Below, piece after piece: positions 9,628 through 17,874 of a stretch of 64,000 nucleotides of DNA (position 1 is its first letter; the number at the start of each line of letters is the position of its first letter). Below the pieces are notes generated by a model that had not been told where the DNA came from, did not search any database, and worked only from the letters and a program-made list of their open reading frames with translations. A program made the translations under genes and the position numbers. Origin of the DNA: Solirubrobacteraceae bacterium (GTDB taxonomy: Bacteria > Actinomycetota > Thermoleophilia > Solirubrobacterales > Solirubrobacteraceae); NCBI GenBank assembly GCA_025449845.1, contig JANWIP010000004.1, forward strand, positions 54,039-118,038. Direction: 5' to 3'.

Positions 9628-9873
9628 ATGGTCGCAACCATCGATTCCGCCGGGCGTATCGTCATACCCAAGCGCCTGCGCGAAGAGCTGCACTTCAGGC
9701 CCGGACAGAAGCTTGAGCTGAGCGCCGTCGACGGACGGCTTGAGATCGAGCATCCCACTACGCCGATTCGCTTGGAGAAGCGCCATGGTCGGCTGGTGGC
9801 AGTCACCGATCAGGAGATGCCTACCCTTACAGCCGAGATGGTGCGCGACACCCTGGAACAGATGCGCCGGTGA
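9628..9873 (+). CDS. AbrB/SpoVT-type antitoxin
   Basis: 81 residues from ATG 9628; an upstream in-frame start would add MLWYISA, which does not belong to the fold. 'ATIDSAGRIVIPKRLREEL' is the classic swapped-hairpin AbrB DNA-binding motif and the remainder (TPIRLEKRHGRLV) is typical of VapB-type antitoxins. The GTG of the following PIN gene overlaps its stop (GTGA). It should neutralise that toxin and repress the pair. Confidence 0.9.
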   Translation: MVATIDSAGRIVIPKRLREELHFRPGQKLELSAVDGRLEIEHPTTPIRLEKRHGRLVAVTDQEMPTLTAEMVRDTLEQMRR

Positions 9874-10286
9874 GCAACACAAGTCGGGTCACCCCCGACA
9901 GCAGCGTCGTGATCGCGGCCTTCGCCAGCTGGAACGAGCATCACGAGGCGGCGCTGGAGGCGCTTGGCGACGCACGCGACCTGATCGCCCACGCCGAGCT
10001 TGAGACCTACTCGGTGCTGACGCGTCTGCCCGAACCGCAGCGCGCGGAGCCGGCGCTGGTTGCGCAATACCTGCGTGAGGACTACTCGGGTGAGCGATTG
10101 GCCCTCCCCGATCTCGCCCGCCGCCATCTGCTCGAGCGGCTGGTGGGCCTTGCGATCGCGGGGGGAGCGGTTTATGACGCGCTTGTCGGTGCGACCGCCG
10201 AGCACCACGGCTACCGCCTGCTCAGCTGCGACCGTCGCGCGGAGGCGGTCTACGCGCGGCTCGGCGTCGAGGTCACCTATCTCTGA
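9870..10286 (+). CDS. vapC: VapC-type PIN-domain ribonuclease toxin
   Basis: 138 residues, GTG start overlapping the antitoxin stop. PIN motifs: Asp10 in 'TPDSSVVIAAF', Glu46 in 'ELETYSVLTRLP', Asp in 'VYDALVGATAE', Asp in 'LLSCDRRAE'. The stop TGA overlaps the ATG of the next gene, a glycosyltransferase, so the toxin pair is translationally linked to a polysaccharide gene, which is an odd arrangement. Confidence 0.88.
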   Translation: MSNTSRVTPDSSVVIAAFASWNEHHEAALEALGDARDLIAHAELETYSVLTRLPEPQRAEPALVAQYLREDYSGERLALPDLARRHLLERLVGLAIAGGAVYDALVGATAEHHGYRLLSCDRRAEAVYARLGVEVTYL

Positions 10287-11569
10287 TGCGGACCGCCCTT
10301 GAGATCGTGCTGTGGACGGCGCTCGCCCTGATCGTCTGGACCCAGCTCGGTTACGCGGCGATATTGGCGCTGCTCGCGCGGGTACTGCGACCGCGGCCAT
10401 CTGAGGAGGACGCACCCCCTAGGGCACACCCTGAGGGGCGCACCCTAAAGGGCACAGGCAGGCAAGCGACCAACACGGCGGAGCACAGCGGAGCCTCTCA
10501 AGACCCTGCTCTCCCAAGCGTGTCCCTGATCGTGGCCGCTCACGATGAGCAGGCAGTGGTTGCCGAGAAAGTGCGCAACGCCTTGGCGCTCGACTACCCG
10601 CGCGAGCTGCTGGAGGTGATCGTCGCGTGCGATGGGTGCACGGATGCGACAGCGGCGCAGGCGCGCGAGGCCGGGGCGGATCTCGTGCTGGACCTGCTGC
10701 GCGGCGGCAAGATCCGCGCGCAGGACGCCGCCGTGGCGCGCGCACGCGGCGAGCTGGTCGCCTTCAGCGATGCCAACTCGCTGTGGGAGCCGGATGCGCT
10801 GCGCGTATTGGTGGGCGCCTTCGCCGACGCCCGCGTGGGCTATGCCTGTGGACAGGTGCGCTTTTTCCAGGCCCCATCCACCTCCCCCGCGCAAGCCGCG
10901 AAGGCGACGAACCAGGAGGGGCTGTACTGGCGCTACGAGATGGCCCAGCGCCTGGCGGAGTCGCGCCTGCGCTCGATCACCGCGGGCAACGGCGCGATCT
11001 ACGCGACGCGACGCGAGAGCTACATCGTGGTCGACCCGATCATGGGCCACGATCTCTCATTCCCCTTCAACATGGTCAAGCGCGGCTGGCGCGCCGTCTA
11101 CGTGCCCGAGGCGGGCGCGAGCGAGAAGATGGTCCCCTCGATCGAGGGCGAGCTGGCGCGCAAGCGGCGCATGATGAGCCACACCTGGCCGATCGTGCTG
11201 CACGGCGGCATGCTCGACCCGCGCGGCTACGGCGTGGCGTACGCGCTGATGATCCTCTCCCACCGCGTACTGCGCTACTGCACGGCCTTCCTGCACGTGC
11301 TGGCGTTCGCGGCGAACCTCGCGCTGGTGCTGGCCTACCCGCCCGGGGGAACAGGACCCACCCACCCCGCGAGCGGCGTGTACACGGTCACGCTCGCGCT
11401 GCAGGTCGCGCTGTTCGTGTGCGCCGGCCTGGGTGGCCTGGTGCACGCGCGCCCGCTGCTGGTGGCGCGCTACTACGTGCTCACCACCGCCTCGCTCGCG
11501 CTGGGCCTGTGGGACTGGCTGCGCCACGGCACCAGCGCGGCTTGGGAGGCGGCGGAGGGCACGCGGTAG
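10286..11569 (+). CDS. Membrane GT2 glycosyltransferase
   Basis: 427 residues. N-terminal membrane segment (LEIVLWTALALIVWTQLGYAAIL), a GT-A domain (about 75-310) with 'VSLIVAAHDEQ', the nucleotide-sugar DxD-like 'SDANSLW', the catalytic 'GHDLSFP' and the 'RKRRMMSHTW' acceptor motif, then three or four C-terminal membrane helices. This is the layout of processive or extracellular-polysaccharide GT2 enzymes. It starts the polysaccharide cluster with the downstream sugar transferase and ATP-grasp genes. Substrate unknown. The start overlaps the toxin stop by one base. Confidence 0.88.
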   Translation: MRTALEIVLWTALALIVWTQLGYAAILALLARVLRPRPSEEDAPPRAHPEGRTLKGTGRQATNTAEHSGASQDPALPSVSLIVAAHDEQAVVAEKVRNALALDYPRELLEVIVACDGCTDATAAQAREAGADLVLDLLRGGKIRAQDAAVARARGELVAFSDANSLWEPDALRVLVGAFADARVGYACGQVRFFQAPSTSPAQAAKATNQEGLYWRYEMAQRLAESRLRSITAGNGAIYATRRESYIVVDPIMGHDLSFPFNMVKRGWRAVYVPEAGASEKMVPSIEGELARKRRMMSHTWPIVLHGGMLDPRGYGVAYALMILSHRVLRYCTAFLHVLAFAANLALVLAYPPGGTGPTHPASGVYTVTLALQVALFVCAGLGGLVHARPLLVARYYVLTTASLALGLWDWLRHGTSAAWEAAEGTR

Positions 11570-11570
11570 T

Positions 11571-11669
11571 TGCAATAAATGCTGCATCTATTGGGAATCT
11601 CTTCGCAATATCAGCAGCATCTTTCGCAATTTCCATCCCGATAAATGCAGCATCTTCTGCCAAGCGCTG
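11571..11669. repeat. Three 33-bp degenerate tandem repeats, AT-rich
   Basis: Three units at 11571, 11604 and 11637, each with a core like ATAAATGCAGCATCT; the GCATCT element recurs exactly 33 bp apart (11584, 11617, 11650). 33 bp is about three helical turns, so the cores lie on one face of the helix. The segment is much more AT-rich than its surroundings and sits directly upstream of the ATPase gene. Possibly an operator array or the scar of an insertion; it is also open when read as protein (11-residue repeats), so a decayed coding origin cannot be excluded. Confidence 0.7.
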
Positions 11670-11686
11670 CTATCGTCGGGCTGAGA

Positions 11687-13129
11687 ATGGCGCTCACAGA
11701 AGCACAGATCCTCGCCCAGAACCGGTGGTGGACGAACTCGGCCTGGCGCGCGGAGGACCCGCACCTGGCGCTGCTGGAGGCGCAGCCGCTGCGTCTGGCG
11801 GTCGACTTCGTCGCCGAGCTGGATCTGGGCCGGCCCGGCATCCACATCCTGCGCGGCCCGCGCCAGGTCGGCAAGAGCACCGACCTGAAGCTGCTAGTCG
11901 AGCGGGCTCTCGCTGCCGGCCATCCGCCGCGGTCGATCGTCTATCTGGCGCTCGATCTGCTCGAGGATCAGTCTCTGAGCGACTTCGCGGTGAGCGTCGA
12001 GCGCGCCAAGGGCCTCGCCGGCGGGGATTCCCCTGGCCTGATCCTGCTCGACGAGGTGACGGCGGTGCGGCGCTGGCAGACCGCCGTGAAGTCGCTGTGG
12101 GACCAGGGAACGATCGGCGAGGACGTGGTCGTCTGCACGGGCTCCTCGGCGATCGACCTGCAACGCGGCGCCGCTGAGCGGCTGCCCGGCCGTCGCGGGG
12201 CGGGTGTCGACCATCTCATCCTGCCGCAGAGCTTCGCGGCGTTTGCCCACGCGGTTGGCGATGGCATCCCGCCCTCGCCGGGCCTCACGGTGGGCGCCCT
12301 GCGCACGCCCGACGGCGTGGCGCTGCTGCGCGAGATGCGCCTGCACGGCCCCGCGCTGGATGCCGCGCTGCGCCGCTATCTGCGCTTCGGCGGCCTCCCC
12401 GCCGCCGTGGCCGAGGCCCTCAGCCGCGCCCACGATCCCTCCGCGCGCGTCAAGCGCGTGCTCGAGGACTCGCTCACCGGTGAGATCCAGCGCCGCGGCG
12501 CCAGTGTGCCTGCCGCCCACGCGCTCCTGGAGCGGGTGGTGCGTTCGCTGGGCTCGAAGATCAGCTGGAGCGCCATGGCGCGCGAGATGGACGTCCCGCT
12601 CGGCGGCCGGGGACGGCCGGACCACCAGACGGTGCGCGACTACATCGAGTTGCTCGCCGCGGGCTACTTCCTGTTCGTGGCCTACTTCTGGCGCAGCGGC
12701 TCGCAGACCAATGAGCAATCCCGGGACAAGAAGGTCTTCTTCGCCGATCCGCTGCTGCACACGATCGCGCTGGATCACGCTCCGGGCCTGACCGCCGACA
12801 CGGCGGCGCTCGTGGAGAATGCGATCGGCGCAGCGCTGTTGCGACGCTACGAGCCGCCGGATCGCCTGATCGAGACCTTCGCCCTGCCCGAGCGCCTGCA
12901 CATCTGGCAGACAGCGCGCGGGGGCGAGATCGACTTCGTCTGCGGGACGCGACGGGAACTCGACGTGGTAGAGGTCAAGTACCGCGAGCAGCCCGGCCTA
13001 GCGGCCGCCCACGCCGCTGCGCGCAGCCATCCGGGTCGCCCCACGGTGCTCGCGAGCAAGGACACGCTGCACTTCGGCGAGCGCTACACCCTCATACCCG
13101 CGCATACGCTGCTGTGGGCGCTCGGCTGA
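11687..13129 (+). CDS. AAA ATPase with DUF4143-type C-terminal domain
   Basis: 480 residues from ATG 11687; the upstream frame runs into the repeat array. Walker A 'GPRQVGKST' at 57-65, Walker B 'GLILLDEV', sensor 'CTGSSA', then winged-helix and the C-terminal restriction-nuclease-like DUF4143 part with 'GGEIDFVC....ELDVVEVKYR' (the D...E-x-K pattern). Proteins of this family are widespread, often mobile, and their function is poorly known. Here it separates two polysaccharide genes that would otherwise be adjacent, suggesting insertion into the operon. Confidence 0.82.
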   Translation: MALTEAQILAQNRWWTNSAWRAEDPHLALLEAQPLRLAVDFVAELDLGRPGIHILRGPRQVGKSTDLKLLVERALAAGHPPRSIVYLALDLLEDQSLSDFAVSVERAKGLAGGDSPGLILLDEVTAVRRWQTAVKSLWDQGTIGEDVVVCTGSSAIDLQRGAAERLPGRRGAGVDHLILPQSFAAFAHAVGDGIPPSPGLTVGALRTPDGVALLREMRLHGPALDAALRRYLRFGGLPAAVAEALSRAHDPSARVKRVLEDSLTGEIQRRGASVPAAHALLERVVRSLGSKISWSAMAREMDVPLGGRGRPDHQTVRDYIELLAAGYFLFVAYFWRSGSQTNEQSRDKKVFFADPLLHTIALDHAPGLTADTAALVENAIGAALLRRYEPPDRLIETFALPERLHIWQTARGGEIDFVCGTRRELDVVEVKYREQPGLAAAHAAARSHPGRPTVLASKDTLHFGERYTLIPAHTLLWALG

Positions 13130-13187
13130 AAGGTTTGGCGAGGCGCGCGGTGAGCAAGCGCTCGGCTTGCGAGAATGCCCAGCGGTG

Positions 13188-13772
13188 ATGCGGCGCGCGA
13201 TCGACATAGCGTTGTCCGGCGTGGCGCTCCTGGTGAGCGCACCGCTGGTGGCGGTGGCCGTGCTGGCAATCCGCCTTGACTCCCCGGGCCCCGCGATCTA
13301 CCGCCAGCGGCGCGTCGGTCTGAACGGCCGCGAGTTCGAGGTGCTCAAGCTGCGCACAATGGTGACCGGCGCCGAGCACCAAGGCGCGGGCCTCGCAGTG
13401 AACGAGAACGACGCGCGCATCACCCGCGTGGGCGCGCTGCTGCGGCGCACCTCGCTGGATGAGTTGCCCAACCTGCTCAATGTGCTGCGCGGCGAGATGT
13501 CCTTGATCGGCCCGCGTCCCACGCTGCCCCACCAGGTCGCCGCCTACGACGAGCGCCAGCGCGGGCGCCTGGCGATCCGCCCCGGCGTCACCGGCTGGGC
13601 GCAGGTCAACGGCCGCGCGTCGCTGCCCTGGAGCGAGCGCATCGAGCTCGACCTCTACTACATCGAAAACCGCTGCTGGCGCCTGGATCTGGAGATCCTC
13701 AAGCGCACGCCCGCGATGATCCTGGGAGGCGATGGCCTGTACAAGGGCCATACCGGCGGGTGGCAGGCGTGA
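13188..13772 (+). CDS. Undecaprenyl-phosphate sugar phosphotransferase (WcaJ/EpsL type)
   Basis: 194 residues. One N-terminal membrane helix (RAIDIALSGVALLVSAPLVAV), then the bacterial sugar transferase domain: 'DSPGPAIYRQRRVGLNGREF', 'VLKLRTM', 'TRVGALLRRTSLDELPNLLN', 'MSLIGPRPTLP', 'RLAIRPGVTGWAQVNGR'. Short family version lacking the N-terminal CoA-binding-like part. It loads the first sugar-phosphate of an exopolysaccharide or glycan unit on the lipid carrier. GTG 13185 is an alternative start. The next gene overlaps its stop. Confidence 0.93.
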   Translation: MRRAIDIALSGVALLVSAPLVAVAVLAIRLDSPGPAIYRQRRVGLNGREFEVLKLRTMVTGAEHQGAGLAVNENDARITRVGALLRRTSLDELPNLLNVLRGEMSLIGPRPTLPHQVAAYDERQRGRLAIRPGVTGWAQVNGRASLPWSERIELDLYYIENRCWRLDLEILKRTPAMILGGDGLYKGHTGGWQA

Positions 13773-14773
13773 GCGCCGCGGCGATCCTGCTCACAGGCGT
13801 CGGCAAGCGCTACGACATCGTCTCCAGCTTCGCCGCCTTGACCAAGACGGTGGCGGCCGACCCCAATCCGCTGGCGCCCGCGCAGTACGCCGCCCAAATC
13901 CGTGCGCGCGTGCCGCTGATCGAGGACCCCGAGTACGTGCCCGCGCTCCAGGCCCTGTGCGCTGAGCACGAGGTGGGCGCGGTGATCCCGCTGACGGATC
14001 TCGACATCGAGGTGCTCGCCCGCGCCCGCGAGGAAGGCCATTTGCCGGCACTGGTCCCCAGCGCAGAGGTGGCCCGACGCACGTATGACAAGTACGAGAC
14101 GCATCTGCTGCTAGGAGAGCTGGGTCTGCCTTCGCCACCGACGGTGCTGCCCCAGCAGGAGCCCGAGAGCTACCCGGTGATGGTCAAGCCCCGGCAGGGC
14201 TCGGGCGCGCGCTCGATCCACCTTGCACACGACCGCGAGCAGAAAGACTTCTTCGTTGACTACGTGAAGGAGCCAACGATGGTGCAGCGCGCGATGGGCG
14301 GCCCGGAGATGTCGATCGACTGCCTGGGAGATACGCAAGGCCGCTGCCTGAATGCCATCCCGCGCACGATGGAAGAGTCGCGCGGCGGGGAGTCGATCAA
14401 GGGCAAGGTCGTGCACGACGAGGAGTTGATCGAGCTGGGCGCCAAGGTGATGGAGTCGCTGGCGGTGCGCGGCCCCGCCACGATCCAGGTCTTTCGCGAC
14501 CCCGAGATGGGCTTGGGCATCACCGATGTGAACACCCGCTTTGGCGGCGCCTTCCCGGCGCCGATGTATGCGGCGCTTGAGGGACGCACCTACCCCGAGC
14601 TGATCGTGCGCATGGCCTCGGGCGAGACGCTGCAGCCGCATCTGGGCGAGTTCCGCGCGGGCCGTACCTTCACGCGCTACTACTGGCAGCTGGAGCTGGA
14701 CGAGAACATGCAGCCCACCGGCCGTGAGATTCTACCGGGCGGTCCGAGCCTGGAAAGGTGCAAGAATCGATGA
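13769..14773 (+). CDS. ATP-grasp carboxylate-amine ligase-like protein
   Basis: 334 residues from the GTG overlapping the previous stop (GTGA); GTG 13760 is an alternative. An N-terminal Rossmann-like pre-ATP-grasp part (AAAILLTGVGKRYDIV), then an ATP-grasp fold resembling the CarB/PylC group: 'YDKYETHLLLGELGLPSPPT', 'YPVMVKPRQGSGARS', 'EMSIDCLGD', 'ITDVNTRFGGAF'. Likely ligates a carboxylate to an amine on a polysaccharide intermediate or is a CarB-like activating enzyme. The position between sugar transferase and a membrane protein suggests a role in decorating the polymer. Confidence 0.85.
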   Translation: MSAAAILLTGVGKRYDIVSSFAALTKTVAADPNPLAPAQYAAQIRARVPLIEDPEYVPALQALCAEHEVGAVIPLTDLDIEVLARAREEGHLPALVPSAEVARRTYDKYETHLLLGELGLPSPPTVLPQQEPESYPVMVKPRQGSGARSIHLAHDREQKDFFVDYVKEPTMVQRAMGGPEMSIDCLGDTQGRCLNAIPRTMEESRGGESIKGKVVHDEELIELGAKVMESLAVRGPATIQVFRDPEMGLGITDVNTRFGGAFPAPMYAALEGRTYPELIVRMASGETLQPHLGEFRAGRTFTRYYWQLELDENMQPTGREILPGGPSLERCKNR

Positions 14774-15840
14774 CTGTGGATCCGCTGAAGCTGCCAGCCG
14801 ACGCGAGGCAGACCTGCAAGAGCTGCGGCTCGGCGCTGGCCGAGGGCCAGGAGTGGTGCCTTCAGTGCGGCGTCGGCGCGCCGAGCAGCCTCGCGCGCGA
14901 GGCCGACTGGCGGCCCCTGGCGGCGCTGGCTGCCGCGGGTGTGTTCCTGCTGGCCGGCGCAGGCACCGCGGCGTACGCGGCGCTCAATCAGCAGCCGAGC
15001 AAACCGCCCACGCACGTTTTGATCGCGCAAGTCCCCGCGAGCACGCCGACGACACCCACCACGCCAACGACCACCCCGAGCGGCTCGACGCTGAACACGC
15101 CCCCGCCGACCACGACACCCAGCACCACCCCCAGTGGGACCTTCGGCACGGGCGCGAGCGGGTCCAGCACACCCTCAGGGGCGCAGGCGATCAAGCCCCC
15201 CAAGCTGCCGGCAGTGGTGCCGACCCCCCGCATACCCTCGTCGCGGCTGCTGCTGCCGACGAACACCGGCAGTCGTCCGACCACGACTCCGAGCAGCCCC
15301 GAAACCAACCCGACGAGCACGACGCCCGCGGCGGGCGCGGGCGAACCCACCAGTCAGAAGCCCAGCCCGATTCTGCTGGACACGAACGCGGCCTCGACCT
15401 ACAACCCCTCGGGCTACCCCGAATCCTATTTCGGCGATCCGGGCCTGGCGATCGACGGTGAAGCCAGCACGGCCTGGACGGCCCAGGTCGAACCGAAGGT
15501 GGCCCCGCTAATGGCGGCGGGACTAGCGCTTGACCTGAAAACGGCGCGCCATCTGGGCACGCTGGAAGTCGACACCACGACTCCGGGGATGACCGTCGAA
15601 GTGTTCGGCGCCAACGGCAGCAAGCTGCCGGCGACGATCACCGATCCGGCCTGGACCAAGCTGACCCCCAGTCACCTGGTCAAAAAGAAGGCGGCCACGA
15701 TCAAGCTCGGCACCGGCGGCAAGGCCTTCCGCTTCTTGGTGCTGTGGCTGACCAAGGCGCCCGAATCGGCGGTCGGAACCCCCACGGCGCCGGGGCACGT
15801 GAGCATCAACGAAGTGGTGCCTTACCCGCCTTCGCACTGA
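14770..15840 (+). CDS. Zinc-ribbon, membrane-anchored, discoidin-like protein
   Basis: 356 residues; ATG 14770 overlaps the preceding stop and is served by ggaaaggtg. Order: cytoplasmic zinc ribbon (CKSCG...CLQCG, about 17-36), one membrane helix (about 50-75), a roughly 110-residue Thr/Pro/Ser linker suited to crossing the wall, and an extracellular F5/8-type (discoidin-like) beta-sandwich at about 195-350 (AxDGxxxTAW, LDLxxARxLGTLEV, FRFLVLWLT). Discoidin domains bind carbohydrate, so it could hold the polysaccharide made by this cluster. Its 3' end overlaps the convergent hydrolase gene by 35 bp. Confidence 0.8.
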   Translation: MTVDPLKLPADARQTCKSCGSALAEGQEWCLQCGVGAPSSLAREADWRPLAALAAAGVFLLAGAGTAAYAALNQQPSKPPTHVLIAQVPASTPTTPTTPTTTPSGSTLNTPPPTTTPSTTPSGTFGTGASGSSTPSGAQAIKPPKLPAVVPTPRIPSSRLLLPTNTGSRPTTTPSSPETNPTSTTPAAGAGEPTSQKPSPILLDTNAASTYNPSGYPESYFGDPGLAIDGEASTAWTAQVEPKVAPLMAAGLALDLKTARHLGTLEVDTTTPGMTVEVFGANGSKLPATITDPAWTKLTPSHLVKKKAATIKLGTGGKAFRFLVLWLTKAPESAVGTPTAPGHVSINEVVPYPPSH

Positions 15841-16741
15841 GCGCTGTCGCGTTCGTGGGTGGGCGCTTGGTGCGCACCCGCGGTGCCTTCCACACTTCAT
15901 CGAGGAAGGCCGCAATCTCTTCAGTGAGCCGCTCAGGCTTCAGCCGCAGCTCGACCAGCGAGTCGGCCTGCAGCAGCCGCGCGTTGGGCAGCTCCTCGGC
16001 CAGCTGCCCGGCATCGGAGAAGGGGTGCACGGGATCGCGGCGGTGCCCGATCACAAGCGCGGGAGTCTTGAAGGTGCGCCGCTCGCTGCGGTGAGGGGCG
16101 ATGCGCCCGAAGAAGAGCCCCTGCAAAAGCGCGCCCCCCGGACCAGGCTCCTGGCGCACAAGGTCGAGCACGACGTTGCCGTAGTGCGGCAGCAGTGCGC
16201 GCGGCACAGCACGAGCGCCGTTGGCCACGACCTTCATGATCTGCTCGCCGAAGGTGAGCGCCAGCAGGATCGGGGTGAAGGTGACCGCGGCGGCGGGCAG
16301 CGCGTTGTCGAGCACGGGCATCTCGATCACCATGCCGCGCAGGCGCTCCGGCGAGGAGGCCGCTATCTCAAGCGCCGCGTTGGCCCCCAGCGAGGTCCCC
16401 ATCACGACGGCCTGCTTCAGTTCGAGGTGGTCCATCAGCGCCACGAGCTGCTCGGCGAAGATGCTCATGGAGTAGCGCCACATGTCGCGTGGGCGGTCGG
16501 ATTCGCCGTGCCCGAGCAGGTCGACCGTGATCGCACGATTCCCCCGCGCGGCGAGGTCTTCGGCCAGCGGGCGGTGCATCTCCTGGGAGAGCAGCAGCCC
16601 GTGCACGAGGATCACGGGGCGCGCTATCGCCGGCGCGGCGCTGGCGGTGCGCCCACGCTTTCCAGAGGCGGTCACGGCCGCCGGTCCGCCGCCGTACTCG
16701 GTGTAGGCGATCTGCTGATCCTGGAAACGGAAGAAAGCCAT
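15806..16741 (-). CDS. Alpha/beta hydrolase, catalytic His not evident
   Basis: 311 residues. The fold is clear: oxyanion 'LVHGLLL', 'DLLGHGESDRP', nucleophile elbow 'GTSLGA' with Ser117, acid in 'GHRRDPVHPF'. The usual His near the C-terminus (normally in a G-x-H or S-H context) is replaced by 'QADSLVELRL', so the triad may be incomplete. Substrate unknown. Divergent from the SDR gene at 16945, convergent with the discoidin-like gene. Confidence 0.8.
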   Translation of the reverse strand: MAFFRFQDQQIAYTEYGGGPAAVTASGKRGRTASAAPAIARPVILVHGLLLSQEMHRPLAEDLAARGNRAITVDLLGHGESDRPRDMWRYSMSIFAEQLVALMDHLELKQAVVMGTSLGANAALEIAASSPERLRGMVIEMPVLDNALPAAAVTFTPILLALTFGEQIMKVVANGARAVPRALLPHYGNVVLDLVRQEPGPGGALLQGLFFGRIAPHRSERRTFKTPALVIGHRRDPVHPFSDAGQLAEELPNARLLQADSLVELRLKPERLTEEIAAFLDEVWKAPRVRTKRPPTNATALSAKAGKAPLR

Positions 16742-16777
16742 CCAGGCACCCTATCGACCAACGCCCAACACACACAA

Positions 16778-16808
16778 GGCCCGGGCGATGCCGTGGATCG
16801 CCCGGGCC
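16778..16808. promoter_or_regulatory. Perfect 12-bp stem palindrome in divergent intergenic region
   Basis: GGCCCGGGCGAT and ATCGCCCGGGCC pair perfectly around a 7-nt loop (16790-16796). It lies between two divergent genes, so it is not a simple gene-end terminator for either. No T tract follows on either strand. Could be a regulatory palindrome or a transcript stem-loop. Confidence 0.5.
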
Positions 16809-16944
16809 GGTGCCCCTCTCCGGCGGCCCCTGCCTGTCCTTAAGCAGATGACCAATCCATAAAACCCAACAGAAGCACGGAAGGTGCGCTAGTTTTGCAG
16901 CACTCCAGCAGAGCACTCAGCATCCAGACCTAGGAGGCCCAGAG

Positions 16945-17844
16945 ATGGCCAAGCAGCCCCGCATCCTCGCCGGACAGACAGCAGCGATAACAGGGGCTGC
17001 CCGCGGCATCGGCCGCGCCACAGCTCAGGCCTTCATCCGCCAGGGGATGCGCGTGGCAATTGGGGATGTGGACCTGGCGACGGCGCAGGCGACGGCCGCC
17101 GAGCTGGGCGCCGGCACGGTGGCGCTGCCCGTGGACGTGACCGAGCGCGAGTCGTTCGCCAAATTCCTGGATGACGCCGAAGCGCAGCTGGGCCCGATCG
17201 ACGTGCTGGTGAACAACGCCGGCATCATGCAGGTGGGCCGCTTCATCGACGAGGACGACCTGACGGCAAGGCGCATGGTGGACATCAACATCCACGGCGT
17301 GATCCTCGGCACGAAGCTGGCGCTGGAGCGGATGATCCCGCGCAACCGTGGGCACATCGTGAACATCTCCTCGCAGGCGGGCAAGTTCGGCGCGCCCGGA
17401 GGCGCGACCTACTCGGCGACCAAGCACGCGGTGGTCGGCCTGACGGAGGCCGTACGCGGCGAGCTGCGCCTGATGGATGCGCAGATCGACGTGTGTTACG
17501 TGATGCCTTTCGTGGTCAACACCGAGCTGGGCTCGGGCCTGGGCGAGGCGCGCGGCCTGAGCACGCTGCAGCCCTCCGACGTGGCGGACGCGATCGTCGA
17601 CGCGTTGCAGAACGGCATCGTGGACGTGTGGGTGCCGAAGTCCGCAAAGCGCACGAGCACGCTCGGACAGCTGCTGCCGCGCCGCCTCTCGGAGGGCATG
17701 GCGCGCGCAATGAAGGCCGACCGCGTGCTGGCGGGCGCCAACAACGATGTGCGCAAGGACTACGAACTGCGCGCCGCGCGCTCGGAGCCGGGCCTGGAGG
17801 CCGGCAGCGAGCAGCCCCGGATCGAGCAGGGCACCGAGAGTTGA
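16945..17844 (+). CDS. Short-chain dehydrogenase/reductase (SDR)
   Basis: 299 residues with aggagg (16932-16937) 7 nt before ATG. Rossmann 'TGAARGIGRA', 'DV.DL' for cofactor choice (GDVDL favours NAD), 'NNAGIM', catalytic Ser in 'NISSQAGK' and 'YSATK'. The C-terminus is extended relative to the 250-residue core. Oxidises or reduces a hydroxyl/keto substrate; lipophilic substrates are likely given the neighbouring hydrolases and acyltransferase, but this is inference. Confidence 0.9.
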   Translation: MAKQPRILAGQTAAITGAARGIGRATAQAFIRQGMRVAIGDVDLATAQATAAELGAGTVALPVDVTERESFAKFLDDAEAQLGPIDVLVNNAGIMQVGRFIDEDDLTARRMVDINIHGVILGTKLALERMIPRNRGHIVNISSQAGKFGAPGGATYSATKHAVVGLTEAVRGELRLMDAQIDVCYVMPFVVNTELGSGLGEARGLSTLQPSDVADAIVDALQNGIVDVWVPKSAKRTSTLGQLLPRRLSEGMARAMKADRVLAGANNDVRKDYELRAARSEPGLEAGSEQPRIEQGTES

Positions 17845-17874
17845 GCCAGTTCGTGCCGGGTCAGTCCCGCTGAA

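Noticed and set aside
11571..11669. CRISPR-like or 11-residue coding repeat
   Set aside because: No spacers; the coding possibility has no start and no ribosome site in either direction. Kept only as a DNA repeat.
10627..12177. Open frame of 516 codons spanning the GT2 and ATPase genes
   Set aside because: Runs out of frame through two recognised genes; composition is Arg/Ala/Gly noise.
16778..16808. Rho-independent terminator
   Set aside because: Neither flanking gene ends here (both start away from it) and no T tract follows on either strand; kept as an unassigned palindrome.
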